The notes under the pieces are model-generated. The model did not search any database and was not told the origin of the DNA. It worked only from the letters and a program-made list of their open reading frames with translations. DNA of 64,000 nt from Bartonella birtlesii IBS 325 (GTDB taxonomy: Bacteria > Pseudomonadota > Alphaproteobacteria > Rhizobiales > Rhizobiaceae). The stretch spans positions 691,625 to 755,624 of the forward strand of contig NZ_CM001557.1 in assembly GCF_000273375.1 (NCBI RefSeq), read 5' to 3'. Below, piece by piece: positions 45,724 through 55,353 of this stretch (the stretch's first letter is position 1; every line of letters starts with the position of its first letter). The position numbers and the translations under genes are program-made.

Positions 45724-46305
45724 ATGGCAAAACATAAGCCAGATATAATGTATGGTACCACTATTATTACTGTACGAAAAGGTGGCAAAGTCGTAATAGC
45801 CGGTGATGGTCAGGTTTCACTGGGGCAGACGGTTATGAAAGGCAATGCACGCAAAGTTCGTCGCCTTGGGAAGGGGGGAACAGTTATTGCTGGTTTTGCA
45901 GGTGCTACAGCAGATGCTTTTACTTTGTTAGAAAGATTAGAAACGAAGCTTGAGCAATATCCTGATCAACTTATGCGTGCTTGTGTAGAGCTTGCAAAAG
46001 ATTGGCGAACAGATCGCTATTTGCGTCGTCTTGAAGCAATGATGCTTGTAGCTGATAAAAAAGTAACTTTAGCTTTAACGGGCCTTGGTGACGTCTTAGA
46101 ACCAGAAGATGGAGTTATGGCAATTGGTTCTGGAGGTAATTTTGCTCTTTCAGCTGCGCGAGCACTCATGGATGTAGATTTAGATGCAGAAACGATTGCC
46201 CGTAAAGCTATGAATATTGCCGCTAGAATTTGTGTTTATACCAATGATCATTTTACGATTGAAACATTGGATGCAGAATTATCTTCTTTAGAGAAAGCTA
46301 TTTGA
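45724..46305 (+). CDS. hslV: ATP-dependent protease subunit HslV
   Basis: Peptidase subunit of the HslUV (ClpQY) protease. The N-terminal threonine nucleophile is exposed after removal of a short propeptide: [11 protein letters not shown] then [20 protein letters not shown]. The 193-residue length and the [14 protein letters not shown] helix fit the family. AAGGAG is placed before the ATG. hslU begins directly after the stop codon, so the two are translated together. Confidence 0.97.
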   Translation: MAKHKPDIMYGTTIITVRKGGKVVIAGDGQVSLGQTVMKGNARKVRRLGKGGTVIAGFAGATADAFTLLERLETKLEQYPDQLMRACVELAKDWRTDRYLRRLEAMMLVADKKVTLALTGLGDVLEPEDGVMAIGSGGNFALSAARALMDVDLDAETIARKAMNIAARICVYTNDHFTIETLDAELSSLEKAI

Positions 46306-47616
46306 ATGTGTGTTGTATTTTCCCCTCGTGAGACTGTTTCTGAACTTGACCGTTTTATTATTGGCCAAAATGATGCTAAGCGTTCTGTCGCTATTGCACT
46401 GCGTAATCGGTGGCGTAGGCAACAGCTTGATGGGCCAATGCGTGAAGAAGTTATGCCAAAAAATATTTTGATGATAGGCCCAACAGGTGTTGGTAAAACA
46501 GGTATAGCGCGTCGATTAGCAAAACTTGCTGGAGCTCCTTTTGTTAAAGTAGAAGCGACTAAATTTACTGAAGTTGGTTATGTGGGACGCGATGTTGAGC
46601 AAATTATTCGAGACCTTGTTGAGATTGCCATTTCTCTTGTGCGTGAAAAAAAACGGGATGAAGTAAAAGTAAAGGCTCACATGAATGCTGAAGAGCGTGT
46701 ATTAGATGCTCTTGTTGGCAAGACGGCAAGCCCTGCTACCCGTGACAGTTTTCGCAAAAAATTGCGCGAAGGTGAGTTAGATGAAAAAGAGATTGAAATT
46801 GAAGTAGCCGATAATAATAGTAATAGTGCTTCGACCTTTGAAATTCCTGGTATGCCTGGTGCGCAAATGGGCATTATGAATTTGTCAGATATTTTTGGTA
46901 AAATGGGAAGTCGTACAAAGGTCCGCAAAACGACAGTAAAGGATGCTTTTAAGCCTCTCATTGATGATGAATCTGAAAAGCTCCTTGATCAAGATCAAAT
47001 TATTCAAGAAGCACTCCGTGTTACTGAAAACGATGGAATTGTTTTTATCGATGAGATTGATAAAATTGCAACCAGGGATGGTGGGGCTGGGGCTGCTGTT
47101 TCACGTGAGGGCGTTCAACGAGATCTTTTACCTTTGGTTGAAGGAACAACAATTGCTACAAAATATGGGCAAATCAAAACGGATCATATTCTTTTTATTG
47201 CATCAGGCGCATTTCATGTTTCCAAACCATCTGATTTGTTGCCAGAACTTCAAGGACGTTTACCTATCCGTGTGGAGCTTAATGCTCTTACAAGGGAAGA
47301 TTTACGACGTATCCTCACCGAACCTGAGGCTAGTCTCATTAAGCAATATATTGCCTTAATGGCAACAGAGGAGGTTCATTTAGAAATCACCGATGATGCA
47401 ATTGATGCTTTGGCAGATATTGCTGTGGATTTAAATGCAAGGATTGAAAACATAGGGGCACGTCGTTTGCAAACGGTGATGGAGCGTGTTTTGGATGAAA
47501 TTTCTTTTACAGCACCTGATAAAGCTGGTACATCGTTTAAAGTCGACGCTGCTTATGTCAGAAAATCAATAGGCGATCTTGCTGCTGATATTGACCTTTC
47601 ACGCTTCATTCTTTAA
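46306..47616 (+). CDS. hslU: HslU ATPase of the HslUV protease
   Basis: AAA+ unfoldase that feeds substrates to HslV. Walker A is in [19 protein letters not shown], the pore motif region is [18 protein letters not shown], the I-domain (about 110-225) follows, and Walker B is [11 protein letters not shown]. The tail ends in DLSRFIL, as needed for docking into HslV. 436 residues. The ATG directly abuts the hslV stop. Confidence 0.97.
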   Translation: MCVVFSPRETVSELDRFIIGQNDAKRSVAIALRNRWRRQQLDGPMREEVMPKNILMIGPTGVGKTGIARRLAKLAGAPFVKVEATKFTEVGYVGRDVEQIIRDLVEIAISLVREKKRDEVKVKAHMNAEERVLDALVGKTASPATRDSFRKKLREGELDEKEIEIEVADNNSNSASTFEIPGMPGAQMGIMNLSDIFGKMGSRTKVRKTTVKDAFKPLIDDESEKLLDQDQIIQEALRVTENDGIVFIDEIDKIATRDGGAGAAVSREGVQRDLLPLVEGTTIATKYGQIKTDHILFIASGAFHVSKPSDLLPELQGRLPIRVELNALTREDLRRILTEPEASLIKQYIALMATEEVHLEITDDAIDALADIAVDLNARIENIGARRLQTVMERVLDEISFTAPDKAGTSFKVDAAYVRKSIGDLAADIDLSRFIL

Positions 47617-47635
47617 GGATGCTACTTGTTTTTGT

Positions 47636-48682
47636 TTATCTGCGTGCTTGGATAATTTTGAAACCATGAGCTTTTTCATGTATTAAGACTGTATGAAAAA
47701 TGCCTTTTAATAATGTTTCATAAGGCAGATGGCGGTTCGCAACAAGAAGCAAATTGCCACCTAGATTTAGGTATTTTGCAGCATTTATAATAAAATTCTG
47801 TCCTAGTGAGATATCTGTCGTTTGTTGTGTGTGAAATGGCGGATTTGAAATGATTGTATCATAGAGGTCTGTGATCGGTTCATGCACGAGATCATGCCAA
47901 TAAAAATGAATCGGACAAGAAGCTATTACAGCTTCAAGATGCTGTTTGGCTGCTCTCAAAGCATTATAATCGGCTTCATAGAGGTCAAGAGTTGTTAGTT
48001 TTTCACTTCTTTCAAGAGCAGCATAAGAAAGAAAACCCCATCCAGCACCAAAATCGGCAGTTTTTCCAGAAATAATTTCGCGCATATACTGAGCAAGCGC
48101 AGCAGATCCAGGATCAATACGACCATGCGAAAACATGCCAGAAGTAGTCTGAAATTTATTTTCAAAAGCGAGTGGTGGTGAGCGCAACTGTGCAATTTTC
48201 TGTCTGTCTATTTGTTGTGGAACTTGAAGCCAGAATACCAATCCGTGATTTTTGGATAATTTGTCGGTAATAGGAATAAATGTTTTGATCCATTTCATCA
48301 TTGAAGCAGCACCGACAGTTTTATTGCCACCAATAACAATCCATCCACCAGGCTTTACACATTCTAATAAATCAAGGAAACAATTTTGGTTAAAACCACG
48401 ATATTTACTCAAATGTAAAAGTGCACCATCATAGGTAAAATTTTTATCTATTTGAGGTGCACAGTGAAATTGGGCATTGACAAATTTTAAAAAATCTGAC
48501 CGCCAAGGCGTTATGATTTTTAAGTTTTGCTTCCATTCTAGAGCAGGAATTTCAGTCAAACCAAAACTTAACCATGACTGGCTTGAATTGGGAAAAGGAA
48601 GGTTGTAGCTTTCAAAAGGTAAAAACAGTAACACATATAATTCTTTCAAAGATAAAATGCCATTCTCGTATGAAAATAGCAC
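47636..48682 (-). CDS. RsmC-like 16S rRNA guanine-N2 methyltransferase
   Basis: SAM-dependent methylase of the RsmC/RlmG type. The degenerate N-terminal methylase half (GGWIVIGGNKTVGAAS, KNHGLVFWL) is followed by an active C-terminal half with TADFGAGWGFLSYAALE (motif I) and the catalytic IISNPPFHT. The start is unclear: the frame is open to ATG 48754 inside pnp, but the conserved part begins near LFLPFESYNLPFPNS, so GTG 48682 or a TTG 36 bases further in is more likely. None has a good ribosome-binding site. Gene product assignment to m2G1207 is by family only. It lies downstream of pnp on the same strand and converges on hslU. Confidence 0.82.
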   Translation of the reverse strand: MLFSYENGILSLKELYVLLFLPFESYNLPFPNSSQSWLSFGLTEIPALEWKQNLKIITPWRSDFLKFVNAQFHCAPQIDKNFTYDGALLHLSKYRGFNQNCFLDLLECVKPGGWIVIGGNKTVGAASMMKWIKTFIPITDKLSKNHGLVFWLQVPQQIDRQKIAQLRSPPLAFENKFQTTSGMFSHGRIDPGSAALAQYMREIISGKTADFGAGWGFLSYAALERSEKLTTLDLYEADYNALRAAKQHLEAVIASCPIHFYWHDLVHEPITDLYDTIISNPPFHTQQTTDISLGQNFIINAAKYLNLGGNLLLVANRHLPYETLLKGIFHTVLIHEKAHGFKIIQARR

Positions 48683-48701
48683 TTTATAACAAAGAGAAAG
48701 A

Positions 48702-50903
48702 CTACTCTTCTTTTTTCTTACGACGGCGCTTGTTTTCGGATTTATTCTTTTCATTCACGCATTTGTCTTGTTCTTCTTTTATTGGCCTATCACCTGTAAT
48801 TTCTTCACCGGTTTGTTGATTGATAATTTTCATTGATAACCGAACTTTACCACGTTCATCAAAGCCCATTAATTTCACCCAAACTTTGTCACCTTCTTTA
48901 ACAATATCTGTTGTTTTTGTAACGCGTTCTGATGCAAGTTGAGAGATATGAACGAGCCCATCACGTGAACCAAAGAAATTTACAAATGCGCCAAATTCGG
49001 CAGTTTTGACAACTGTTCCTTGGTAGATAGCACCAATTTCAGGCTCATCAACAATAGAATGGATCCAGCGCTTTGCTGCTTCAATGGTTTTAGCATCGGC
49101 AGAAGCAATTTTAATTGTTCCATCATCTTCAATATTGATTTTTGCTCCAGTTTGTTCAACGATTTCTCGAATAACTTTACCGCCAGAGCCGATAACATCA
49201 CGAATTTTATCAACAGCAATATTCATAACTTCGATACGTGGAGAAAATTCGCTAAGTTCAGCACGTGCACTGGTTAAAGCTTTAGCCATTTCGTTCAAGA
49301 TATGGATTCGGCCCTCCCTGGCTTGTTCAAGTGCGATTTTCATAATTTCTTCAGTAATACCATCAATTTTGATATCCATTTGCAAGGCGGTAATGCCATT
49401 TTCTGTTCCTGCCACTTTAAAATCCATATCTCCAAGATGATCTTCATCTCCTAAAATATCAGACAGAACAGCAAAGCGTTCACCTTCTTTAATCAAACCC
49501 ATAGCGATACCCGCGATGGGGCGTGCCAGAGGTACACCAGCATCCATAAGTGCAAGTGAAGTACCACAAACTGTCGCCATGGAAGATGATCCATTGGATT
49601 CAGTAATCTCTGAGACAGCACGAATGGTATAAGGAAAGGATTCTTTAGTTGGCAACATGGGATGAAGTGCACGCCATGCCAATTTTCCATGTCCAATTTC
49701 ACGGCGTCCAGGAGAGCCAAGACGTCCTGTTTCACCCACTGAAAATGGTGGAAAGTTGTAATGAAGGAGGAATGTTTCTTTATACATACCTGTTAAGGAA
49801 TCAACATATTGTTCATCTTCACCAGTTCCCAGTGTTGCAACAACCATTGCTTGTGTTTCTCCACGGGTAAAGAGTGCAGATCCATGTGTTCGAGGTAAAA
49901 GACCAACCTCCGATTGGATAGGACGTACTGTTGAAAGGTCACGTCCATCAATACGTTTTCCTGTATCAAGGATATTACCGCGAACAACTTTCGCTTGCAA
50001 TTGTTTAAAAACAGTTGCAATTTGCTCAGCACTAAATTCACTACTTCCCCCTGTTTCTGGTGTAAATTTATTGATAACTTCTGTTTTAAGAGCATCAATC
50101 GCAGCGTAACGCTCTTGTTTATCAGTAATTGTATAAGCTTTTCGAATACCCTGTTCAGCTATTTCCAGCATAGCCTTTTCGAGATCAGAGAGATCCTCAG
50201 GAACGAAATCACGTGGATCTTTTGCCGCAACTTCGGCAAGTTTTATGATGGCATCAAGAACAGGCTGCAAACCTTTGTGTCCAAACATAACGGCACCCAA
50301 CATGATATCTTCCGGTAATTCCTGTGCTTCTGATTCAACCATCAATACAGCACTTTCTGTTCCGGCAACAACAAGATCAAGTTTTGATTCAGACATCTCG
50401 TCGATATGAGGATTGAGAACATATTGTCCGTTACAATAACCAACACGAGCACCAGCAATAGGTCCCATGAAAGGAACCCCTGATAAGGTCAATGCTGCAG
50501 AAGAAGCAATCATTGCAAGGATATCAGGATTATTTTCAAGATCATGCTGTATAACGGAAACAATGACTTGTGTATCATTTTTATAACCGTCAGCAAAAAG
50601 GGGACGAATTGGACGATCAATCAAACGTGAAATCAAAGTTTCATTTTCAGTTGGCCGGCTTTCACGTTTTAAATAACCACCTGGTATTCTACCAACAGCA
50701 TAGAACTTTTCTTGATAATTAACTGTAAGCGGAAAAAAATCCTGGTCCGGTTTTGGATTTTTTGCCGATACAACAGTTGCTAAGACAATAGTTTCTCCGT
50801 AGGTAGCGATGACTGCACCATCAGCTTGACGCGCTATTTTCCCTGTTTCAATAGTGAGTGGCCGACCAGCCCATTCAATTTCTATCTTGTGCGTTTTGAA
50901 CAT
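48702..50903 (-). CDS. pnp: Polyribonucleotide nucleotidyltransferase (PNPase)
   Basis: Phosphorolytic 3'-5' exoribonuclease of the RNA degradosome. Two RNase PH domains (about 1-220 and 300-545; [35 protein letters not shown]), then a KH domain with [12 protein letters not shown] near residue 565 and an S1 domain ([19 protein letters not shown]), ending in a lysine-rich tail. 733 residues. It follows rpsO on the same strand, as in most bacteria. A nested stem in the 255-base spacer may be the autoregulatory leader (listed separately). Confidence 0.97.
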   Translation of the reverse strand: MFKTHKIEIEWAGRPLTIETGKIARQADGAVIATYGETIVLATVVSAKNPKPDQDFFPLTVNYQEKFYAVGRIPGGYLKRESRPTENETLISRLIDRPIRPLFADGYKNDTQVIVSVIQHDLENNPDILAMIASSAALTLSGVPFMGPIAGARVGYCNGQYVLNPHIDEMSESKLDLVVAGTESAVLMVESEAQELPEDIMLGAVMFGHKGLQPVLDAIIKLAEVAAKDPRDFVPEDLSDLEKAMLEIAEQGIRKAYTITDKQERYAAIDALKTEVINKFTPETGGSSEFSAEQIATVFKQLQAKVVRGNILDTGKRIDGRDLSTVRPIQSEVGLLPRTHGSALFTRGETQAMVVATLGTGEDEQYVDSLTGMYKETFLLHYNFPPFSVGETGRLGSPGRREIGHGKLAWRALHPMLPTKESFPYTIRAVSEITESNGSSSMATVCGTSLALMDAGVPLARPIAGIAMGLIKEGERFAVLSDILGDEDHLGDMDFKVAGTENGITALQMDIKIDGITEEIMKIALEQAREGRIHILNEMAKALTSARAELSEFSPRIEVMNIAVDKIRDVIGSGGKVIREIVEQTGAKINIEDDGTIKIASADAKTIEAAKRWIHSIVDEPEIGAIYQGTVVKTAEFGAFVNFFGSRDGLVHISQLASERVTKTTDIVKEGDKVWVKLMGFDERGKVRLSMKIINQQTGEEITGDRPIKEEQDKCVNEKNKSENKRRRKKKEE

Positions 50904-50980
50904 TTTTTATCCTTAATAACCAGTGTTCACATCTTTTAGTGCTTACATTCTGATATTGCGTAACAGATTTTAAAACCATG

Positions 50981-51072
50981 GGCAGGATGACAAGATACTT
51001 CATACTTCTGTTTTTTCGCGAGAAGAGAGAAATAAATCGCAATTTAAATGCAAAGCAACTCGCAATCCTGCC
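50981..51072 (-). promoter_or_regulatory. Long stem-loop in the pnp leader
   Basis: GGCAGGAT (50981-50988) pairs with ATCCTGCC (51065-51072), and inside it GCGAG (51018-51022) pairs with CTCGC (51059-51063). On the minus strand this folds 78 bases before the pnp ATG. In E. coli the pnp leader is a stem cut by RNase III and used by PNPase to control itself. The same role here is inference. Confidence 0.45.
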
Positions 51073-51120
51073 TCATGACGGTTACTCATCAGTTTTTAAC
51101 TAAAAACAGCAAGTTTAAAA

Positions 51121-51150
51121 ATGGGTAGATTTCGTAAAAATACCACCCAC
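51121..51150 (-). terminator. Terminator-like hairpin between rpsO and pnp
   Basis: On the minus strand, just after the rpsO stop, TGGGTGGTATTTT can pair imperfectly with AAATCTACCCA and is followed by TTTTTA. It resembles the partial rpsO terminator that lets some transcription reach pnp in other bacteria. Confidence 0.45.
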
Positions 51151-51159
51151 TTATTTTTT

Positions 51160-51429
51160 CTAGCGACGCAAACCTAATTTTTTGATAAGTGTTTGATAGC
51201 GATTTTGGTCAACTCCTTTAAGGTAATCAAGAAGGCGACGGCGTTGAGAAACCATCTTTAAAAGACCACGACGAGAATGGTTATCTTTTTTGTGTGATTT
51301 AAAATGGTTCGTTAAATTAGAAATACGTTCAGAAAGTACAGCAACCTGTACTTCTGGTGATCCCGTATCACCAACTTTATTTGCGTATTCTGCGATAAGA
51401 GCTTGTTTACGTTCAGCTGTAATCGACAT
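51160..51429 (-). CDS. rpsO: 30S ribosomal protein S15
   Basis: Primary 16S rRNA-binding protein that nucleates the platform of the small subunit. 89 residues, [20 protein letters not shown], with the family blocks [20 protein letters not shown] and [20 protein letters not shown] and the C-terminal [19 protein letters not shown] precedes two adjacent ATGs; the second (51429) gives the standard length. It is normally directly downstream of truB; here a 2.4-kb block with an opposite-strand MFS gene lies between. Confidence 0.97.
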   Translation of the reverse strand: MSITAERKQALIAEYANKVGDTGSPEVQVAVLSERISNLTNHFKSHKKDNHSRRGLLKMVSQRRRLLDYLKGVDQNRYQTLIKKLGLRR

Positions 51430-51751
51430 CATATTATCCTTTCAAAAAATAAAGCACCAAAAGCCACCCAAAGCCGAGATGTCGTCCAGCAAGGGTCTAC
51501 GAGGAAACAAGAAGAGTTGAAGACTCTCACCTGTCTTGACATTTATATAGGAAAGGAGGTTAAAATGCTAGTCCTTAAAAGCACCTTGAAAACCTTCTTT
51601 CAATAGATGATTTTATTTTGAAATAATGTTTTTTAACTGGAAAAGATAAAAAGTTTTTAAAGGATTATGCATTCTTTTGATACAAAGATTACTGCTTTAC
51701 AGAGTGTATGTATGATAACAAAAGCGATAAATACCGATTTGGAGGCAAAAG
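51430..51751. other. Divergent spacer rpsO / MFS exporter
   Basis: About 320 bases holding the rpsO promoter and leader (an S15 autoregulatory site would be expected here, but I cannot define one) and the MFS promoter. A 13-codon plus-strand frame at 51565 has a perfect Shine-Dalgarno but no other support. Confidence 0.35.
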
Positions 51752-53380
51752 ATGCAGAGCACTTCAACATTCAAACTTTTTCGTAATTCGGTATTTCGAA
51801 ATTTATGGTCGTCCACTCTGATCTCTAATTTAGGAGGCCTTATACAGGCTGTTGGAGCAGGGTGGTTGATGGCGTTGATTAGTTCTTCGCATTCCATGGT
51901 TGGGCTTGTTCAAAGTGCTACAACATTACCACTTGTTATGTTTTCTCTGATGGCAGGAGCATTAGCTGACAATTATAATCGTCGCCAAATTATGTTGTAC
52001 GCGCAGATTATGATGATGGTTATATCCATGAGTTTGGCTATTTTATCCTATATGGGTTTTCTAACACCTTCATTGTTATTATGCTTCACATTTTTGATTG
52101 GTTGTGGAACAGCCTTTTATAATCCTTCTTGGCAGGCAACAATAGGAGATATCGTTAGCAGAGAAAATATTCCTGCTGCTGTGAGTTTAAACAGTGTTGG
52201 CTTTAATTTGATGCGTAGTGTAGGTCCCGCTATTGGAGGTGCCATTATTGCTACTTTAGGCGTAGCCGCAGCTTTTTTATTCAATGCTATAAGTTACATT
52301 CCTTTAATTGGTGCTTTGTTTTTCTGGAAACCGAACTATGAAAACAACATTTTGCCGCGAGAAAGACTTCTAGGAGCTGTCTCAGATGGTTTACGTTATG
52401 TTGCGATGTCACCTAATCTTCTCAGTATTATGATAAGAGCGTTCCTTTTTGGTGTTGGGGCAATTTCAGTTTTGGCGCTTTTACCAATTTTTGTGCATAA
52501 AATCCTTGAGGGAAACGCACTTCTTTACGGTACATTACTCGGTTGTTTTGGTTTTGGAGCCATGATAGCAGGTATTATTAATTCATCTGTACGAAGTTAT
52601 TTTCGTTTGGAGACAATTATTGCCAGTGCATTTATTGGTTTTGCTGTTTCTTGCTTTTGTTTAGCAATGAGCCGCTCACTGATTATAAGCCATATTGCCT
52701 TATTTCCTGCAGGATTATGTTGGGTTTTAGCATTATCGCTGTTTAACACATCTGTACAACTTTCTACACCGCGTTGGGTTGTGGCACGCGCTTTAGCTCT
52801 TTATCAAACAGCATCATATGGAGGAATGGCTGTTGGGAGTGCAATTTGGGGAGCTTTGGCTGATGGTTATTCTCCAACTATTGCTTTAAGTACGTGTTCT
52901 CTCTTCTTAGTTTTTGGAGCTTTGGCAGGGATAAAATTTAGAATTCAAGAAATTCCTCAGATAGATTTGGATCCGCTTGATCATTTCAGAGAACCAGAAC
53001 TTTTACTTGACCTAAAAGCGAGGAGTGGTCCGATCATGATTATGATCGATTATCAAATTCATGAAAATGATCTTGAAGAATTTCTCAAAGTTATGACACG
53101 TCGTCGTCATATTCGTTTACGTGATGGTGCTCGTCAATGGGTTCTCTTACGCGATCTTGAAAGACCCCAATATTGGACAGAAGCATATCATATGCCAACA
53201 TGGGTTGATTATTTACGCCATAATCATCGTCGTACAAAAGCAGATGCAGAGGTAAATAAACTTCTGCGACACTTAAATCGTATGCCAAATGGTATAAGAG
53301 TACACCGTATGATTGAGCGACAAACGATACCACATGCCAGCGAAATGCATTTAAAGCCTTCTGCTGATCAATTGCCTTGA
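51752..53380 (+). CDS. MFS_3-type exporter with C-terminal cytoplasmic domain
   Basis: Proton-driven efflux carrier of the enterobactin-exporter (EntS-like) branch of the major facilitator superfamily. About twelve membrane segments over residues 20-400, with the loop-2/3 motif GALADNYNRRQIMLY and the start LFRNSVFRNLWSSTLISNLGG typical of the branch. The last 140 residues form a soluble ferredoxin-like (monooxygenase-like) tail, IMIMIDYQIHENDLEEFLK to NGIRVHRMIERQT, which rhizobial members also carry. The substrate is unknown. GGAGG lies before the ATG. It is in the opposite direction to, and interrupts, the truB-rpsO-pnp run. Confidence 0.88.
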   Translation: MQSTSTFKLFRNSVFRNLWSSTLISNLGGLIQAVGAGWLMALISSSHSMVGLVQSATTLPLVMFSLMAGALADNYNRRQIMLYAQIMMMVISMSLAILSYMGFLTPSLLLCFTFLIGCGTAFYNPSWQATIGDIVSRENIPAAVSLNSVGFNLMRSVGPAIGGAIIATLGVAAAFLFNAISYIPLIGALFFWKPNYENNILPRERLLGAVSDGLRYVAMSPNLLSIMIRAFLFGVGAISVLALLPIFVHKILEGNALLYGTLLGCFGFGAMIAGIINSSVRSYFRLETIIASAFIGFAVSCFCLAMSRSLIISHIALFPAGLCWVLALSLFNTSVQLSTPRWVVARALALYQTASYGGMAVGSAIWGALADGYSPTIALSTCSLFLVFGALAGIKFRIQEIPQIDLDPLDHFREPELLLDLKARSGPIMIMIDYQIHENDLEEFLKVMTRRRHIRLRDGARQWVLLRDLERPQYWTEAYHMPTWVDYLRHNHRRTKADAEVNKLLRHLNRMPNGIRVHRMIERQTIPHASEMHLKPSADQLP

Positions 53381-53849
53381 TGGTAAGAGGGCTCAAACAG
53401 TTGTCTTGCAAATTATTAGATATGTGTAATACTATTTTATGGATAAATTTATTAGAATAAACAGGATAGCAGAAATTTTAAGATGCTCAATGAGTGTTTT
53501 ATACAGCTGGTAATTAAGGACAAGATTTTACTGAATGAATAGTCTAAGGCCATCATTATTGCGATTTTTTTAAATTAAAGCCTAAATTTTCTATCTTACA
53601 GAATCTTCTTAACACTACAGCATATGTACGTATATCTAGTAATAATTAAAGAAAACGGTTTAAAATGACAAAGACAAATGTTTGCACTTTATTGTGCAAG
53701 CTAAGTTTGGATTTACGAACACATCACCGCTTTAGATTCTGATATGCATTATCATAAAAAGGTGAGTGTAGAGCAGTGAAAAAAGCTTCCTCCTCTTTAA
53801 TTAATATAAAAAATATTTTTTCCAAGAGATGATTGTGAGCAAGAACGGA
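53381..53849. other. Convergent spacer MFS exporter / truB
   Basis: About 470 AT-rich bases. The only local structure noticed is a small hairpin TTGCAC-N6-GTGCAA at 53682-53699. No remnant of rpsO-side sequence is recognised. Confidence 0.4.
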
Positions 53850-54808
53850 TTAAATTGTGAAAATCCGCTTTGGCTTGAACAAACTTTTATCAAGAGTACC
53901 TATAGCAAGAAGTTGGCCTTTGTAGATGACGCAAACCTCTACTTCATTAATAGATGCATTATAATCACAGAGGGGAACTGGATTGCCCATCATAACTCTC
54001 TGTGCTTGGATTTCGCTAAGTGTATAATGAGAAAGACAATCCAGCGCAGCACCTGTTTTAATTAAAAGTGTATCAAGTGTTGAAAAATCTCTTTTGGGAG
54101 GAGCATCATTTTCATTTGTTACACTTTTATTCAGTGTTGCTGCTTTTAGTTTGTCCCATGTGATGAGATCATTTTCACAAAAAGGCTCCACTGCGATACG
54201 TCTTAAATCAGCAATATATCCATAACAACCGAGATCACGTCCCATATCGCGTGCTAAGGAGCGCACATAGGTTCCTTTTCCACAGGTTATTTCAAAGATA
54301 GAACGCTCGCTGGTAGCAATTTCTATTAATTTAAAAGTTTTTATTTCCACTTGGCGTGGTGGAATTTCAACAATTTCACCCTCACGTGCTAGGTCGTAGG
54401 CACGATTACCGGCAATTTTAATTGCCGAAAATTGTGGAGGTATTTGCAAAATAATGCCTGTATATTGAGGGAGAAGGGCGAGTATTTCTTCGCGTGTTGG
54501 ACGTTTGAGAGATGTCTTTGTTACTTCACCTTCTAAATCGTCTGTTGAACGCTCTTCTCCCCAAACGATATGGAAACGGTAGGTTTTTGTACCTTGCATA
54601 ACGTAGGGAACGGTTTTTGTTGCTTCACCCAATGCAATTGGCAGGAGACCAGAAGCAAGAGGATCTAGTGTACCTGCATGTCCTGCTTTTTGCGCATGAA
54701 AGAGCCATTTGATTTGTGAGACAGCTTCTGTCGATCTCATTCCTTTTGGTTTATCAAATATAATCCAACCAGAAACAGAACGGCCTTTTTTTTGCGTTGC
54801 CGTGCCAT
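53850..54808 (-). pseudogene. truB: tRNA pseudouridine-55 synthase, frame broken in a run of eight A
   Basis: TruB makes pseudouridine 55 in the T-loop of tRNAs. The long open part (ATG 54740 to 53850, 296 residues) has the catalytic Asp motif [38 protein letters not shown] and [12 protein letters not shown]. It lacks the conserved beginning. That beginning is present upstream: ATG 54808, four bases after the rbfA stop, starts MARQRKK. After the run of eight A at 54786-54793, the next frame gives [18 protein letters not shown], which continues into the long part. Nine A would give one uninterrupted protein of about 319 residues. Starting at 54740 would remove the [10 protein letters not shown] strand found in all TruB. 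Either slippage or a sequence error. Confidence 0.87.
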
Positions 54809-54812
54809 ATTT

Positions 54813-55226
54813 TTAATCCTCAAGCTCATCACTATTATTTTGGTTAAGATCGCGTGCTACCTCAGGTAAGCGGAGCAGGGCATCAATTTTTGAAAAATTA
54901 TCAAAACTACTATCAAGACGAAAACGTAGTTCAGGCATATATTTCATTTGTCGCAATGCATGACTGATTTCTCCACGGATAAAACGACTATGTTTATTGA
55001 GGACATCAACGACATCAACATGAGATGCATTCTCAACAGTACTGAGGGGAGAAATAAAGCAGGTAGCAATTTTTAAATCTGGTGACATGCGTACTTCAGA
55101 GACTGAAACCACCATATTTTTCAAAAGATCCTCAAGTAAAATACTGCGCTGCAATATATATGCTACTGCATGGCGCACTTGCTCTCCTACTCTGAGTTGC
55201 CGTTGTGATGGCCTTGCATTTTTCAT
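54813..55226 (-). CDS. rbfA: Ribosome-binding factor A
   Basis: Cold-shock maturation factor of the 30S subunit. 137 residues, [20 protein letters not shown], with the KH-like core [20 protein letters not shown] and the helix [21 protein letters not shown]. The ATG at 55226 follows AAGGATAAAACTTTG. It lies between infB and truB in the canonical order, four bases before truB's ATG. Confidence 0.95.
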   Translation of the reverse strand: MKNARPSQRQLRVGEQVRHAVAYILQRSILLEDLLKNMVVSVSEVRMSPDLKIATCFISPLSTVENASHVDVVDVLNKHSRFIRGEISHALRQMKYMPELRFRLDSSFDNFSKIDALLRLPEVARDLNQNNSDELED

Positions 55227-55353
55227 CAAAGTTTTATCCTTATTATGACACCTCTTTTTTGATCATCTCAAAAGATTAAGAAAGAATAGAGATGCTTCAT
55301 ATAAATCCAATAACTTTCCTTATTTTTCGGCTGAGCGAAGTTATTAGATCATT

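Noticed and set aside
51565..51606. 13-codon frame with perfect AAGGAGG Shine-Dalgarno upstream of the MFS gene
   Set aside because: Too short and without any second line of support; the motif lies in the divergent rpsO promoter region and may be chance.
53682..53699. Hairpin TTGCAC-N6-GTGCAA as terminator of truB or the MFS gene
   Set aside because: It is far from both stop codons (about 150-300 bases), has only a 6-bp stem and no T-run.
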